Origin: UBA5195 sp034432755
Lineage (GTDB): Bacteria; Chloroflexota; Anaerolineae; Anaerolineales; Villigracilaceae
NCBI GenBank assembly: GCA_034432755.1
Contig: DAOUBQ010000094.1
Span: 34,131-98,130, forward strand
Direction of reading: 5' to 3'
DNA: 64,000 nt
Made by a program: the position numbers and the translations under genes
Notes under the pieces: generated by a model
What the model saw: the letters and a program-made list of their open reading frames with translations, nothing else
Told to the model about the DNA's origin: nothing
The model's database searches: none
Shown here: piece after piece, positions 26,065 to 34,282 of the stretch
Position numbering within the stretch: position 1 is the first letter of the stretch
How the letters are laid out: each line of letters begins with the position of its first letter

Positions 26065-26089
26065 GATATTAGATATTATATCTAATATC
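26065..26089. promoter_or_regulatory. 25-bp palindromic operator, probable GntR binding site
   Basis: GATATTAGATAT (26065-26076) and its exact reverse complement (26078-26089) flank one central base. The palindrome follows the -10 box directly and overlaps the transcription start, 28 bases before the GntR start codon. Negative autoregulation and control of the whole locus is the natural reading. A near-repeat of its half site (TCTAACATCAGA) follows at 26089-26100. Confidence 0.75.
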
Positions 26090-26116
26090 TAACATCAGAT
26101 TTTGAGAAGCGAAGCC

Positions 26117-26791
26117 ATGCTCACAGACCTGCCCACCCACCGCCAGTTGCGCAACTTCGTGGCCGACCAGTTGCGAACCGCCATTTTAGAAGGCCGATAC
26201 AAGCCCGGCGAATGGCTGCGGCAAGAACGGTTGGCGCAGGAACTGAACGTAAGCCAGATGCCGGTGCGCGAAGCATTGAAAGAACTGGCCGCCGAGGGGC
26301 TCATTGAGCATGTACCTTACCGCGGCGTGCGGGTGATTGAATTTTCGGCAGAAGATATTGAAGACCTGTACGCGCATCGCGCCTTTTTGGAGGGCCGTGC
26401 TGCCGCCTGCGCTGCGCAGAGCATCCAGTTGGAAGAAATCACCGAATTGAAACGATTACAAGCTGAAATGGAGCAAAACCTATCCCACGAAAACGTCACC
26501 CGCTACCGAGAACTGAATCGGCGATTTCACCAACTTATCTACACTGCCAGCCGCCGCGAGTATCTCATCCGCGCCCTGGGGCAGATGTGGGCAGCCTTTC
26601 CCACCATGCTGATTGGAAACTTCGCCGCCACCGCCGACCATCCCCTGCCCGAACGCGACAATACCGATATGACCGAGCACCACGCCATCATCACAGCCCT
26701 CGAGCAGGGAAACGCCCACCAGGCTGAAGCGGTCATGCGGGAACATATCCTGACCACCGGCCGGCAACTGGTTCAACTGCTGAAGCGGTGA
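26117..26791 (+). CDS. GntR-family transcriptional regulator (FadR/FCD subfamily)
   Basis: The 224-residue protein starts at the ATG at 26117. Its N-terminal winged helix (LRNFVADQLRTAILEGRYKPGEWLRQERLAQELNVSQMPVREALKELAAEGLIEHVPYRGVRV) is textbook GntR; the C-terminal helical FCD ligand domain has D-x3-H-x3-H-type metal residues (ELNRRFHQLIY, EHHAIITALEQGN). It probably represses its own promoter and responds to a carboxylate or amino acid such as aspartate or an aspartyl dipeptide (inference). It is four bases from the cyanophycinase start. Confidence 0.9.
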   Translation: MLTDLPTHRQLRNFVADQLRTAILEGRYKPGEWLRQERLAQELNVSQMPVREALKELAAEGLIEHVPYRGVRVIEFSAEDIEDLYAHRAFLEGRAAACAAQSIQLEEITELKRLQAEMEQNLSHENVTRYRELNRRFHQLIYTASRREYLIRALGQMWAAFPTMLIGNFAATADHPLPERDNTDMTEHHAIITALEQGNAHQAEAVMREHILTTGRQLVQLLKR

Positions 26792-26795
26792 TGCA

Positions 26796-27602
26796 ATGAC
26801 GACCCTGATGGCAATGGGCGGCGCGCTCAAGCGCAACAATCCGGTTGTCTTGCGCGAGTTTGTCAGCCGGGCAGGCGCCGGGCAGGCGCGGATTGTTATC
26901 CTGCCGCAGGCTTCGGCCCTGGAAGACACCGGGGCTTATTACGAGGCGCTCTTCAAAGAATTGGGCGCAGGGGAAGCCCAAACGGTTGACTTCCGTCAGC
27001 GCAGTCAGGCTGATTTGGCTGAACATCTCTCTGCGCTGGGGCGGGCAAGCGGGGTTTTTATTGCCGGGGGAAACCAGATGCGTCTGACCGCCCTGATGAG
27101 CGGCACGCGCTTTGAGCAGGAATTGCACCATGCTTATCAGCGCGGCGCGGTTGTGGGTGGGACAAGCGCCGGGGCCGCGATTCTCTCGCAGACGATGATT
27201 GCCTACGGAAAAAGCGGGCCTTCTCCCCGAGAGGGAATCGCCCAGTTTTTGCCGGGCTTTGGTTTGAGCAAGCAAATCGTTTTCGACCAGCATTTTCGAC
27301 AGCGCGACCGCTTTGGGCGGCTGGCCTACACCGTCGCCGCTGCACCCGGCCTGTTGGGCGTGGGCGTGGATGAGGACACCGCCGCGATTGTCTTGGACGA
27401 GGACGAGATAACGGTAGCAGGTTCCGGGTCGGTCACGATTCTCGATGGCCGCCAGATCAGCGAAACGGATGTGGCCGAGCAGGAGAAAAAAGCCCCGGTA
27501 GCGGTATCCGGTCTCATCCTGCACATTCTGAACGCCGGGAGCGTTTATCGCATCAGCAGCGGCCGGGCCAGCATTCCGGTCCGGGTCTTACTCAGTGAAT
27601 AA
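26796..27602 (+). CDS. cphB: Cytoplasmic cyanophycinase-family serine peptidase (S51)
   Basis: The 268-residue protein has no signal peptide. It carries the S51 nucleophile motif GTSAGA (Ser124), an IAGGNQMRLTAL motif and FDQHFRQRDRFGRL with the expected His, plus a GVDEDTAAIV segment. Cyanophycinases cut cyanophycin, the Asp-Arg polymer, to beta-Asp-Arg dipeptides. Position right after the GntR gene and before a peptide importer supports a dipeptide-releasing role. Related S51 peptidases act on other alpha- or beta-aspartyl peptides, so substrate identity is inferred. Confidence 0.88.
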   Translation: MTTLMAMGGALKRNNPVVLREFVSRAGAGQARIVILPQASALEDTGAYYEALFKELGAGEAQTVDFRQRSQADLAEHLSALGRASGVFIAGGNQMRLTALMSGTRFEQELHHAYQRGAVVGGTSAGAAILSQTMIAYGKSGPSPREGIAQFLPGFGLSKQIVFDQHFRQRDRFGRLAYTVAAAPGLLGVGVDEDTAAIVLDEDEITVAGSGSVTILDGRQISETDVAEQEKKAPVAVSGLILHILNAGSVYRISSGRASIPVRVLLSE

Positions 27603-27653
27603 CGTTTTGCGGCCCGCAAAACGGATTTCCGACACTCAAAAAGGAGAAGATGT

Positions 27654-29402
27654 ATGAAACACTTGAAGTCCGTCTTGTTTGTTTTGATGGCGCTAGCCTT
27701 TGTACTGGCTGCCTGCGGCGCCCCGGCCACCCCGGCCCCAGACCAGCCCGAGCAACCCCAACAGCCTGCCCAACCGGCGGCTACCGAAGCGCCGAAGTCA
27801 ACCGAAGCCCCCACCGTTGACCCCAACGCCCCGGTCAAGGGCGGCACGGTTATCGTCGGCACACCACAGGAACCCGGCACCCTCAGCCCGCTGCTGGCCG
27901 CCGGAACGATTGACGATGTCATCGGCGCCTTTATTGTTGAAGGTCTGGTAGGCATTGATGCAGACGGCAATTATGTGCCGGTGCTGGCCGAAAGCCTGCC
28001 AACCATTTCGGAGGATGGCCTGGTGCTGACCTATAACCTGAAAAAAGGCCTGAAATGGTCGGATGGCAACGATTTCGTCTGCGCCGATGTGCAGTTTACG
28101 CTGGATGCCATCCTTTCTGACCTGTCGGGCGCCAGCACTGCCGGGTATCGTGACATTGAAAGCATCGAATGTACCGATGACTATACCGCCGTTGTAACAA
28201 TGACGGACGTGTACGCCCCCTATCTGCGCTTGTTCTCATACATCGTGCCGCGCGCCGCTGGTGAGTTGGATAAGATGGACACCTGGGAGTACAACCGCGC
28301 CCCAATTGGCACCGGCCCCTGGGTTGTAAAAGATTGGAAGGCTGGAGATTACATCGAACTGGCTCCCAACCCCTACTATCGTGAAGAAGGCAAACCCTAT
28401 CTCGATAAAGTCATCGTCAAAATTCTGCCCAGCCGCGAAGTGGGAATGCAGTTGCTCGGAACAGGTGAAGTTACCACGCTGTGGGACCTGACCGAAGCCG
28501 ATTTTGCCACCATCGAATCGCTGCCAGGCGTAACCTGGGCCGGAACGCTCTATGGCTCAGGCGAAAACGAACTGCTGGTCTTCAACCTCGGCCCAACCGA
28601 CGGCTCAGCTCCGGCTGACCCCTCCGTTTCGCCGCACCCCATTTTGAGCGACCTGCGCGTGCGCCAGGCAATTCAGTATGCAATTGATAAACAACTGCTG
28701 GCCGATACCCTTTTGTTCGGCAATGTCAAAGTCGGCACCACCGTGCTGCCCAGCGGGCCATTTGCCTGCCCCCAGCCACCCAGCGAGTTTAACCCCGAAA
28801 AAGCCAAAGCCCTGCTCGAAGAAGCCGGTTGGAAAGTCGGCACGGATGGCATTCGTGAAAAAGACGGCCTGCGCCTGAGCCTCAAAATCTCAACCACCAC
28901 TGGCAATCAACTACGCGAACAAACCGAACAAGTCCTGATTGAAATGATGCGCGAAGTGGGCATCGAATTTGTGATTGACAATATGCCCTCCGACATGCTC
29001 TTCGCCTCCTGGAGTTCGGATGGCGCCCGCAAAAAAGGCCGCTTCGACATCTTGATGTACACCACCGGCCCTGGCATTGACCCCGACAGCCACCTGTTCA
29101 GCAACTATCACTCGGCGCGCATTCCAAGTGCCGACAACGATGGGGCGGGCAACAACTTCAGCCGCTACATCAACGCCGATGTGGACCAGTGGATTGACGA
29201 TGCCGCCTACAGCCCGAGCATGGAAGAACGCAAAGAACTGTATTGCAAAGTCGCCGCGCAAATCAATGCAGACCTGCCGCGCGTGTTCCTGTATGAGCGA
29301 CTCATTCTGAGCGGCTACCGCGAGAACCTGCAAAACTTCCGTGTTTCGCCTGGCTATGCTGATTTCACCATCGATTCGCAAAATTGGTGGCTGAAGAAGT
29401 AA
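27654..29402 (+). CDS. Peptide/nickel-type ABC substrate-binding lipoprotein (SBP family 5)
   Basis: The 582-residue protein has a lipoprotein signal ending LAAC with lipid-bearing Cys21, then a Pro/Ala/Glu-rich spacer (residues ~22-65) and an SBP_bac_5 domain (PGTLSPLLAAGTIDDVIGAFIVEGLVG, PVLAESLPTISEDGLVLTYNLKKGLKWSDG, VRQAIQYAIDKQLLADTLLFG). It is anchored outside the membrane and should capture small peptides. The position between a cytoplasmic and a surface cyanophycinase suggests beta-Asp-Arg as ligand. AAGGAG precedes the ATG. Confidence 0.92.
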   Translation: MKHLKSVLFVLMALAFVLAACGAPATPAPDQPEQPQQPAQPAATEAPKSTEAPTVDPNAPVKGGTVIVGTPQEPGTLSPLLAAGTIDDVIGAFIVEGLVGIDADGNYVPVLAESLPTISEDGLVLTYNLKKGLKWSDGNDFVCADVQFTLDAILSDLSGASTAGYRDIESIECTDDYTAVVTMTDVYAPYLRLFSYIVPRAAGELDKMDTWEYNRAPIGTGPWVVKDWKAGDYIELAPNPYYREEGKPYLDKVIVKILPSREVGMQLLGTGEVTTLWDLTEADFATIESLPGVTWAGTLYGSGENELLVFNLGPTDGSAPADPSVSPHPILSDLRVRQAIQYAIDKQLLADTLLFGNVKVGTTVLPSGPFACPQPPSEFNPEKAKALLEEAGWKVGTDGIREKDGLRLSLKISTTTGNQLREQTEQVLIEMMREVGIEFVIDNMPSDMLFASWSSDGARKKGRFDILMYTTGPGIDPDSHLFSNYHSARIPSADNDGAGNNFSRYINADVDQWIDDAAYSPSMEERKELYCKVAAQINADLPRVFLYERLILSGYRENLQNFRVSPGYADFTIDSQNWWLKK

Positions 29403-29458
29403 ACAGGTACACAGGTAAACTGGAAAACTGATAAACTAGAAAAGGTAAACCGGTCAAA

Positions 29459-29490
29459 GGGGATGGTCATTGCCTGTCGTGACCATCCCC
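29459..29490 (+). promoter_or_regulatory. Intercistronic hairpin between SBP and permease genes
   Basis: GGGGATGGTCA (29459-29469) pairs perfectly with 29480-29490 around a 10-base loop. No T-run follows, so it is not a simple terminator. Such hairpins commonly stabilise the upstream binding-protein mRNA so that more SBP than permease is made. Confidence 0.65.
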
Positions 29491-29511
29491 AATATCAACA
29501 ATAACCTGCCC

Positions 29512-30483
29512 ATGACCACATACATCCTGCGACGACTGCTCCAATCTGTGCTAACGCTGTTTGTCATCTCCATTTTCCTGTTCGGGCTGATTAGCCTGGT
29601 GCCGGGTGGGATGATGACGGCCTACGCCGAAAATCCCGATATGACTCCGGAAGACATTGCCCGGCTAGAAGCGCGCTACGGGTTCAATGACCCTGCGCCG
29701 CTGCGCTATGTCAAGTGGTTGGGCAGTACCCTGCGCGGCGATTGGGGCAATTCGTACGTCTCAAAACGCCCGGCCTTGCAGGAAATTGGCGAACGTCTGC
29801 CCAACACACTACTTCTTATGAGCGTGATGCTCATCGTCACCCTGCTGCTTGCCGTTCCGCTTGGCATCCTTTCGGCGCTCAAGCAATATACCACCTTCGA
29901 CCACATCACCACCACCCTGGCCTTTGCGGGGCAATCGCTGCCCGTCTTCTGGTTTGGCCTTTTACTCATCATCATCTTCCACGTTACGCTGAAAAAGCCA
30001 GACGGCACGCCGCTCCTGCCCGGCTCTGGCATGTATACCCTGGGGGCCGAATTTTCGCTAATAGACCGCATCGAACATTTGATTTTGCCCGTCACCATGC
30101 TGGCCCTGGTTTCGGCGGCAGGCTACATGCGCTACATGCGCTCATCCATGCTCGATGTCATCCATGAAGACTACGTCCGCACCGCGCGCGCCAAGGGCCT
30201 GCGCGAGCGAGTCGTGATTATGAAACACGCTATGCGCAATGCACTTATCCCGCTCGTCACGCTGATTGGCCTCGACCTGCCCTCGCTCTTTGGCGGCGCA
30301 CTTTTCACTGAGACCATCTTTGCCTGGCCTGGCATTGGCCGGCTCTACTTCACCGCCGCGCTCAAAACCGATTACCCGGTGATTATGGCCGTGCTGGTCA
30401 TCTACTCCGGTCTGATTATCCTCTCCAGCCTGCTAGTTGATGTCTTGTATGCCATCCTCGACCCACGCATCCGACTGAGTTAA
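29512..30483 (+). CDS. Peptide ABC transporter permease (DppB-like)
   Basis: The 323-residue protein starts at the ATG at 29512; the longer frame from a TTG at 29470 would start inside the hairpin. It has six helices and the DppB hallmarks: YILRRLLQSVLTLFVISIFLFGL at the start, the RYGFNDPAPLRYVKWL loop, and the inner-membrane coupling loop RTARAKGLRERVVIMKHAMRNALIPLVT. It pairs with the next permease. No ATPase genes follow, so it must borrow an ATPase encoded elsewhere. Confidence 0.92.
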   Translation: MTTYILRRLLQSVLTLFVISIFLFGLISLVPGGMMTAYAENPDMTPEDIARLEARYGFNDPAPLRYVKWLGSTLRGDWGNSYVSKRPALQEIGERLPNTLLLMSVMLIVTLLLAVPLGILSALKQYTTFDHITTTLAFAGQSLPVFWFGLLLIIIFHVTLKKPDGTPLLPGSGMYTLGAEFSLIDRIEHLILPVTMLALVSAAGYMRYMRSSMLDVIHEDYVRTARAKGLRERVVIMKHAMRNALIPLVTLIGLDLPSLFGGALFTETIFAWPGIGRLYFTAALKTDYPVIMAVLVIYSGLIILSSLLVDVLYAILDPRIRLS

Positions 30484-30487
30484 GCCT

Positions 30488-31414
30488 ATGGCAACCGCAT
30501 CTCTGCACACCTCAACGGAAAAGAAATCTATCCGCGAACAATCGCTGTTCCTATTCTTCTGGCTGCGCTTTCGCAAACACGGCATGGCCCTGGCGGGCGG
30601 GCTGATTATTGTGATAATCACCCTGCTGGTTGTCTTTGCGCCGCTCATCAGCCCCTACGACCCCCTGAAGCAAGACCTGCGCAACCGCTTCAAACCGCCT
30701 TCAGCCCAAAACTGGTTCGGCACCGACGACCTGGGGCGCGATATGTTCACCCGCACGCTCTATGGCGGGCGCATCTCGCTCTCGGTCGGCCTGCTGGCAA
30801 TGGCCGTCTCCATCGTGCTGGGGTCGCTCATCGGGCTGGTCTCCGGCTACTACGGCGGCTGGGTTGATAGCATTCTGATGCGCATGACTGAAATCTTCCT
30901 CTCCATTCCACGCCTATTTGTTCTGATTGCCATGGGCATGTTCCTGCGCACGCTCGACCTGCCCATGCTGCAAGCGGGTTCCTTCCTGCCGATTTCGCTC
31001 GTCATCGGCGCCCTATCCTGGATGGGCACCGCCCGCCTGGTGCGCGCCTCAACTCTTGAACTGCGCGAGCGAGAATTTGTACAGGCCAGCCGCGCCCTGG
31101 GCGGCTCAGATGCGCGTACCCTCTTTCTGCACATCCTGCCGAACGTCGCCAGCCCTATCATCGTCTCAGCTACCCTCGGCCTGGCCGGGGCCATCATCAG
31201 CGAAAGCGGCCTTTCGTACCTCGGCTTTGGCGTGCAACTACCTACCCCCACCTGGGGCAACATGCTCTCAAACACCCAAAACCAGATGCTGACCGCCCCC
31301 TGGACGGCCATCTTCCCTGGCCTGGCAATTTTTGTGGTTGTCATCGCCATCAACTACCTGGGCGATGGTCTGCGCGACGCGCTCGACCCGCGCCACACCA
31401 TTGGCAAAAAATAG
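30488..31414 (+). CDS. Peptide ABC transporter permease (DppC-like)
   Basis: The 308-residue protein has an N-terminal OppC_N-type segment (FRKHGMALAGGLIIVIITLLVVFAPLI), the NWFGTDDLGRDMFTRTLYGGRISL motif and coupling loop REFVQASRALGGSDARTLFLHILPN. These are standard for DppC/OppC. It lies four bases after DppB and 17 before the surface cyanophycinase gene, a placement where DppD/DppF ATPase genes would usually be found. Confidence 0.92.
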   Translation: MATASLHTSTEKKSIREQSLFLFFWLRFRKHGMALAGGLIIVIITLLVVFAPLISPYDPLKQDLRNRFKPPSAQNWFGTDDLGRDMFTRTLYGGRISLSVGLLAMAVSIVLGSLIGLVSGYYGGWVDSILMRMTEIFLSIPRLFVLIAMGMFLRTLDLPMLQAGSFLPISLVIGALSWMGTARLVRASTLELREREFVQASRALGGSDARTLFLHILPNVASPIIVSATLGLAGAIISESGLSYLGFGVQLPTPTWGNMLSNTQNQMLTAPWTAIFPGLAIFVVVIAINYLGDGLRDALDPRHTIGKK

Positions 31415-31431
31415 CCCCACCCCGGCATATC

Positions 31432-33477
31432 ATGAAGAAATCTGCCCTGCTGCTCATCCTTCTTTCGTCTTTCCTCTTTCTTTACCCCGTCCACGCCCAA
31501 ACCACCCCCGGCCTGCTCATCCCCATCGGCGGCGGTTATGCCGATATTTACGCCGGGTTCTCGCAAGCCGCCATCGCTAACGCCCGCGACGGGCAGGTCA
31601 ATATCCTTGTCCTCGCCCCCACCTACTCCAGCAACCCCAATCAAATTACCGAAGCCGAGCGCCAGACCAATCTCAAAGACGCCGAAGAGCGTCGCTTTCA
31701 GATTGAAGAAGCCTGCAAACGGGCGGCCCCGCCGCACCTGACCTGCAAGGCTGTTCTGTCCCCAATCTTTACCCGCTCCGACGCCTTCGAGCCAACTCAC
31801 CTCAGCCTGTTCGCCGATAATTTGGCTGCCGTCTTCCTCCTGGGCGGCGACCAGACAGTCGCCATGCAGGTCCTCGCCGGAACCCCCGCCGAAGCCCGCC
31901 TGACCGAGTTGCACCGCGCCGGAACGATTATCGCCGGGACCAGCGCGGGCGGCGGACTGCAATCACGCGCCATGCTGGCCGGGTACAACGAGAACTATGC
32001 CCGCGAGACTTCGCTCTTCTTCGGCGCGGCAGATGTGTGGAACACGGACGAAAAACACGGCCTGCCTTCCGGCCTGCAAACTGCCATCCTCGACCAGCAC
32101 TTCCATCAGCGCGCCCGCTTTGGGCGCCTGCTAAACGCCATCCTTCAGCCGGGCGTGCCGCATGTCGGGGTCGGTGTGGACGCCTACACCGGCGTCATCG
32201 CCGAGAACGAAGTTCTGAGCAGCGTCTTTGGGCTGTACACCGTCAGCGTACTGGATGCCCAAACCTATCACGCCGCCGACGGGCTGCGTTATATCACAGT
32301 AGCCGAAAACCGCCCCCCGCTTCTCAGCGCGCGGAACATTCTGGTCAGCCTGCTCTCGCCGGGCAATTCAGCCTATGACCTGAAAACCCGTGTCGGACAG
32401 ATGGAAAATCAAACCTACCCCGCGCCGCAAAAAATAGAACGCTCCTTCAATACGCTCACCCTGCCGCCGGGCGCGGGCGCGCTGCTTCTCTCCGGTGACA
32501 TCTCAGGGACGCTTGAAAACAACCTGATTCTGAAGCGTTTCATCGAGCTGGCGGGTGGGCCAAACGCCAACCTGCTGGTCATCGCTGATGGCGGCGCTTC
32601 GGCTTCGGCCAACGAACGCACCGCCCAACGCTACGCCGATGTCCTGGTCAAACTTGGCGCAGCCGCGGCAGTCGGAAATGCGGAAACACCCAGCGAATCG
32701 GTCACCGGCTTCGTCTTGGTTGGGCGCGATGCTTCCAAAATGACCCCGCCCGAATGGCTGCGCGAACCCTGGCTGGCGGGCAAACCCATCCTGGCCGATA
32801 ACGCCGCCGCCACGCTGTTGGGCAGTTTCTACGCCGCGCATCCGCCTGGCCCTACTGAAGGCGAAGAAGCCGAAGCCGCCAACCAGCAATCCTTCTGGCA
32901 AGGCAAAACCGATATTCGCCCTGGAGTTGGGTTAATCAACCTCACCCTGCAGCCCCAAATGCTGGATAACAATCGCTTTGGCCGCTTGTTCTCGCTGGCC
33001 TACAACCATCCCGACCAACTTGCCATCGGCCTGAATACCAACACTGCGCTCGAAATCACCAGCGCAGGGGCGCGCGTGCTGGGCGAGAACGGCATTTTTG
33101 TTCTCGATTTGCGCTCAGCGCAACTTGGGCTTGGCTCGAACAATGGATTTGTCATTTTCAACGGCCTGCTCGATGTCTTTGCCCCCGGCGAGATGGTTCA
33201 GCCTGAGCCAGCAGATGTGAATGCGATCTACACCCCCCAACCTACACCTGCATTATCAACAACCAAACCCACCGACCTGCCCTCCCCAACCAACGCACCC
33301 ACCCTTCCGCCGACCAGTGCGCCCACACATACGGCCCTCGTTCCCGAAACGACGGCCACGCCCGCACCGCTCGTCCAGCCGCCTGCCTCGGCCCTGCCTC
33401 AGCTTTGGGGCATTGGATTGGGCCTGCTGCTCATCCTGGGCGCGTGGCTGTGGTCCAAATTGAAACATCGAAACTAA
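31432..33477 (+). CDS. Surface-anchored double cyanophycinase-like protein
   Basis: The 681-residue protein has a signal peptide (cut near residue 22, after VHA), a first S51 domain with nucleophile motif GTSAGG (Ser171), LLGGDQ and LDQHFHQRARFGRL, then a second domain (from about 340) that repeats the fold (LLLSGDISGT, PGVGLINLTLQPQMLDNNRFGRL) but lacks GTSAG, reading ADNAAATLLGS at that place. A Pro/Thr-rich stalk (about 590-655) leads to one C-terminal helix and a basic tail. It should hydrolyse cyanophycin or a related polymer outside the cell; the products would suit the adjacent importer. Confidence 0.85.
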   Translation: MKKSALLLILLSSFLFLYPVHAQTTPGLLIPIGGGYADIYAGFSQAAIANARDGQVNILVLAPTYSSNPNQITEAERQTNLKDAEERRFQIEEACKRAAPPHLTCKAVLSPIFTRSDAFEPTHLSLFADNLAAVFLLGGDQTVAMQVLAGTPAEARLTELHRAGTIIAGTSAGGGLQSRAMLAGYNENYARETSLFFGAADVWNTDEKHGLPSGLQTAILDQHFHQRARFGRLLNAILQPGVPHVGVGVDAYTGVIAENEVLSSVFGLYTVSVLDAQTYHAADGLRYITVAENRPPLLSARNILVSLLSPGNSAYDLKTRVGQMENQTYPAPQKIERSFNTLTLPPGAGALLLSGDISGTLENNLILKRFIELAGGPNANLLVIADGGASASANERTAQRYADVLVKLGAAAAVGNAETPSESVTGFVLVGRDASKMTPPEWLREPWLAGKPILADNAAATLLGSFYAAHPPGPTEGEEAEAANQQSFWQGKTDIRPGVGLINLTLQPQMLDNNRFGRLFSLAYNHPDQLAIGLNTNTALEITSAGARVLGENGIFVLDLRSAQLGLGSNNGFVIFNGLLDVFAPGEMVQPEPADVNAIYTPQPTPALSTTKPTDLPSPTNAPTLPPTSAPTHTALVPETTATPAPLVQPPASALPQLWGIGLGLLLILGAWLWSKLKHRN

Positions 33478-34118
33478 GTGGAAATGTTCCGTTCCATCCG
33501 ATGCCGGTGGTAGCGGCCTTCGGCAAAGGTTTGGGTGATGGTAAAGCCGAATTTGGTGTAGAGTGCAATGGCGGCGGAGTTGTCGGTTTCGACGCTGAGG
33601 GCAACAGAGGTGTAGCCAGCGTTTCGAGCGGATTCAGCAAAGGCGCTCAAGATGGTTTTGCCGAGGCCGCGTCCACGCGCCTGGGGAGCAACGCCAATAT
33701 AGGTCAGTTCAATTTGCCCGGGCTGGAGGGTGTTGGCGTCAGAAGCGGAGAAAAGCGATTGGGCGAGTTGGACCAAAACGCCAGGGCGGGTGAAGGCCAG
33801 TTTGAGCATTTGCCCAACAAACCAGGAGGCGGGAGTGCGCAGGCGGGCGTTGAGAGCGGAAGGGTTGGGAGAGCCGAGGCAGTAGGCCAGTAAGCAGGTA
33901 TCGGTCATCAGTGAAGAGTTATCAGTGAGCAGTGAACAGTCATCAGGTGAAGCAACGAAGGCGATAACGGATGGGTCGGTTTGGGCAAGTTGATAGTAGC
34001 GCAGGACGAAGGGCCGGCCCAGGTCGGTGAGCAGGGTGGGCAGGGTGGCGCAGTGCAGGTCGGCCAGGGCCGGGAGGAGAGCGGCGGGGAGGCGGGAGAG
34101 GGGGGCGAGGAGGGTCAT
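33474..34118 (-). CDS. GNAT acetyltransferase with repeat-derived insertion
   Basis: The 214-residue protein has a GNAT core (IELTYIGVAPQARGRGLGKTILSAFAESARNAGYTSVALSVETDNSAAIALYTKFGF). Residues ~59-75 (DDCSLLTDNSSLMTDTC) are encoded by ATCAGT-type repeat DNA at 33905-33947, the same text that fills the upstream gap, and look like an insertion in a loop. The start ATG (34118) is itself part of the upstream array. It is convergent with and overlaps the cyanophycinase stop by four bases. The substrate is unknown. Confidence 0.8.
   Translation of the reverse strand: MTLLAPLSRLPAALLPALADLHCATLPTLLTDLGRPFVLRYYQLAQTDPSVIAFVASPDDCSLLTDNSSLMTDTCLLAYCLGSPNPSALNARLRTPASWFVGQMLKLAFTRPGVLVQLAQSLFSASDANTLQPGQIELTYIGVAPQARGRGLGKTILSAFAESARNAGYTSVALSVETDNSAAIALYTKFGFTITQTFAEGRYHRHRMERNIST
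33905..33947. repeat. ATCAGTGA-type repeat inside a GNAT gene
   Basis: Units of the type ATCAGTGA(G/A)CAGT recur three to four times in 43 bases and keep the GNAT reading frame open. The same motif fills the arrays at 34115-34206 and 35318-35379. Confidence 0.75.
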
Positions 34119-34206
34119 CAGTAATCAGTAATCAGTGAGCAGTGAGCAGTAATCAGTGAGCAGTGTGCAGTGTGCAGTAATCAGTGAGCAGTGTGCAGTG
34201 TGCAGT
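34115..34206. repeat. ATCAGT/GTGCAGT repeat array at a start codon
   Basis: About 90 bases consist of ATCAGTAATCAGT, ATCAGTGAGCAGT and GTGTGCAGT units. On the minus strand the last unit, ACTGATGAC, supplies the ATG of the GNAT gene. Confidence 0.85.
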
Positions 34207-34282
34207 TTTCGAGGAGGAAGCGCATGGAGCACGGGGCTTGATACGCCCTTCGCTGGCCCTCAGGGTTACCCAATCCTTCGGG

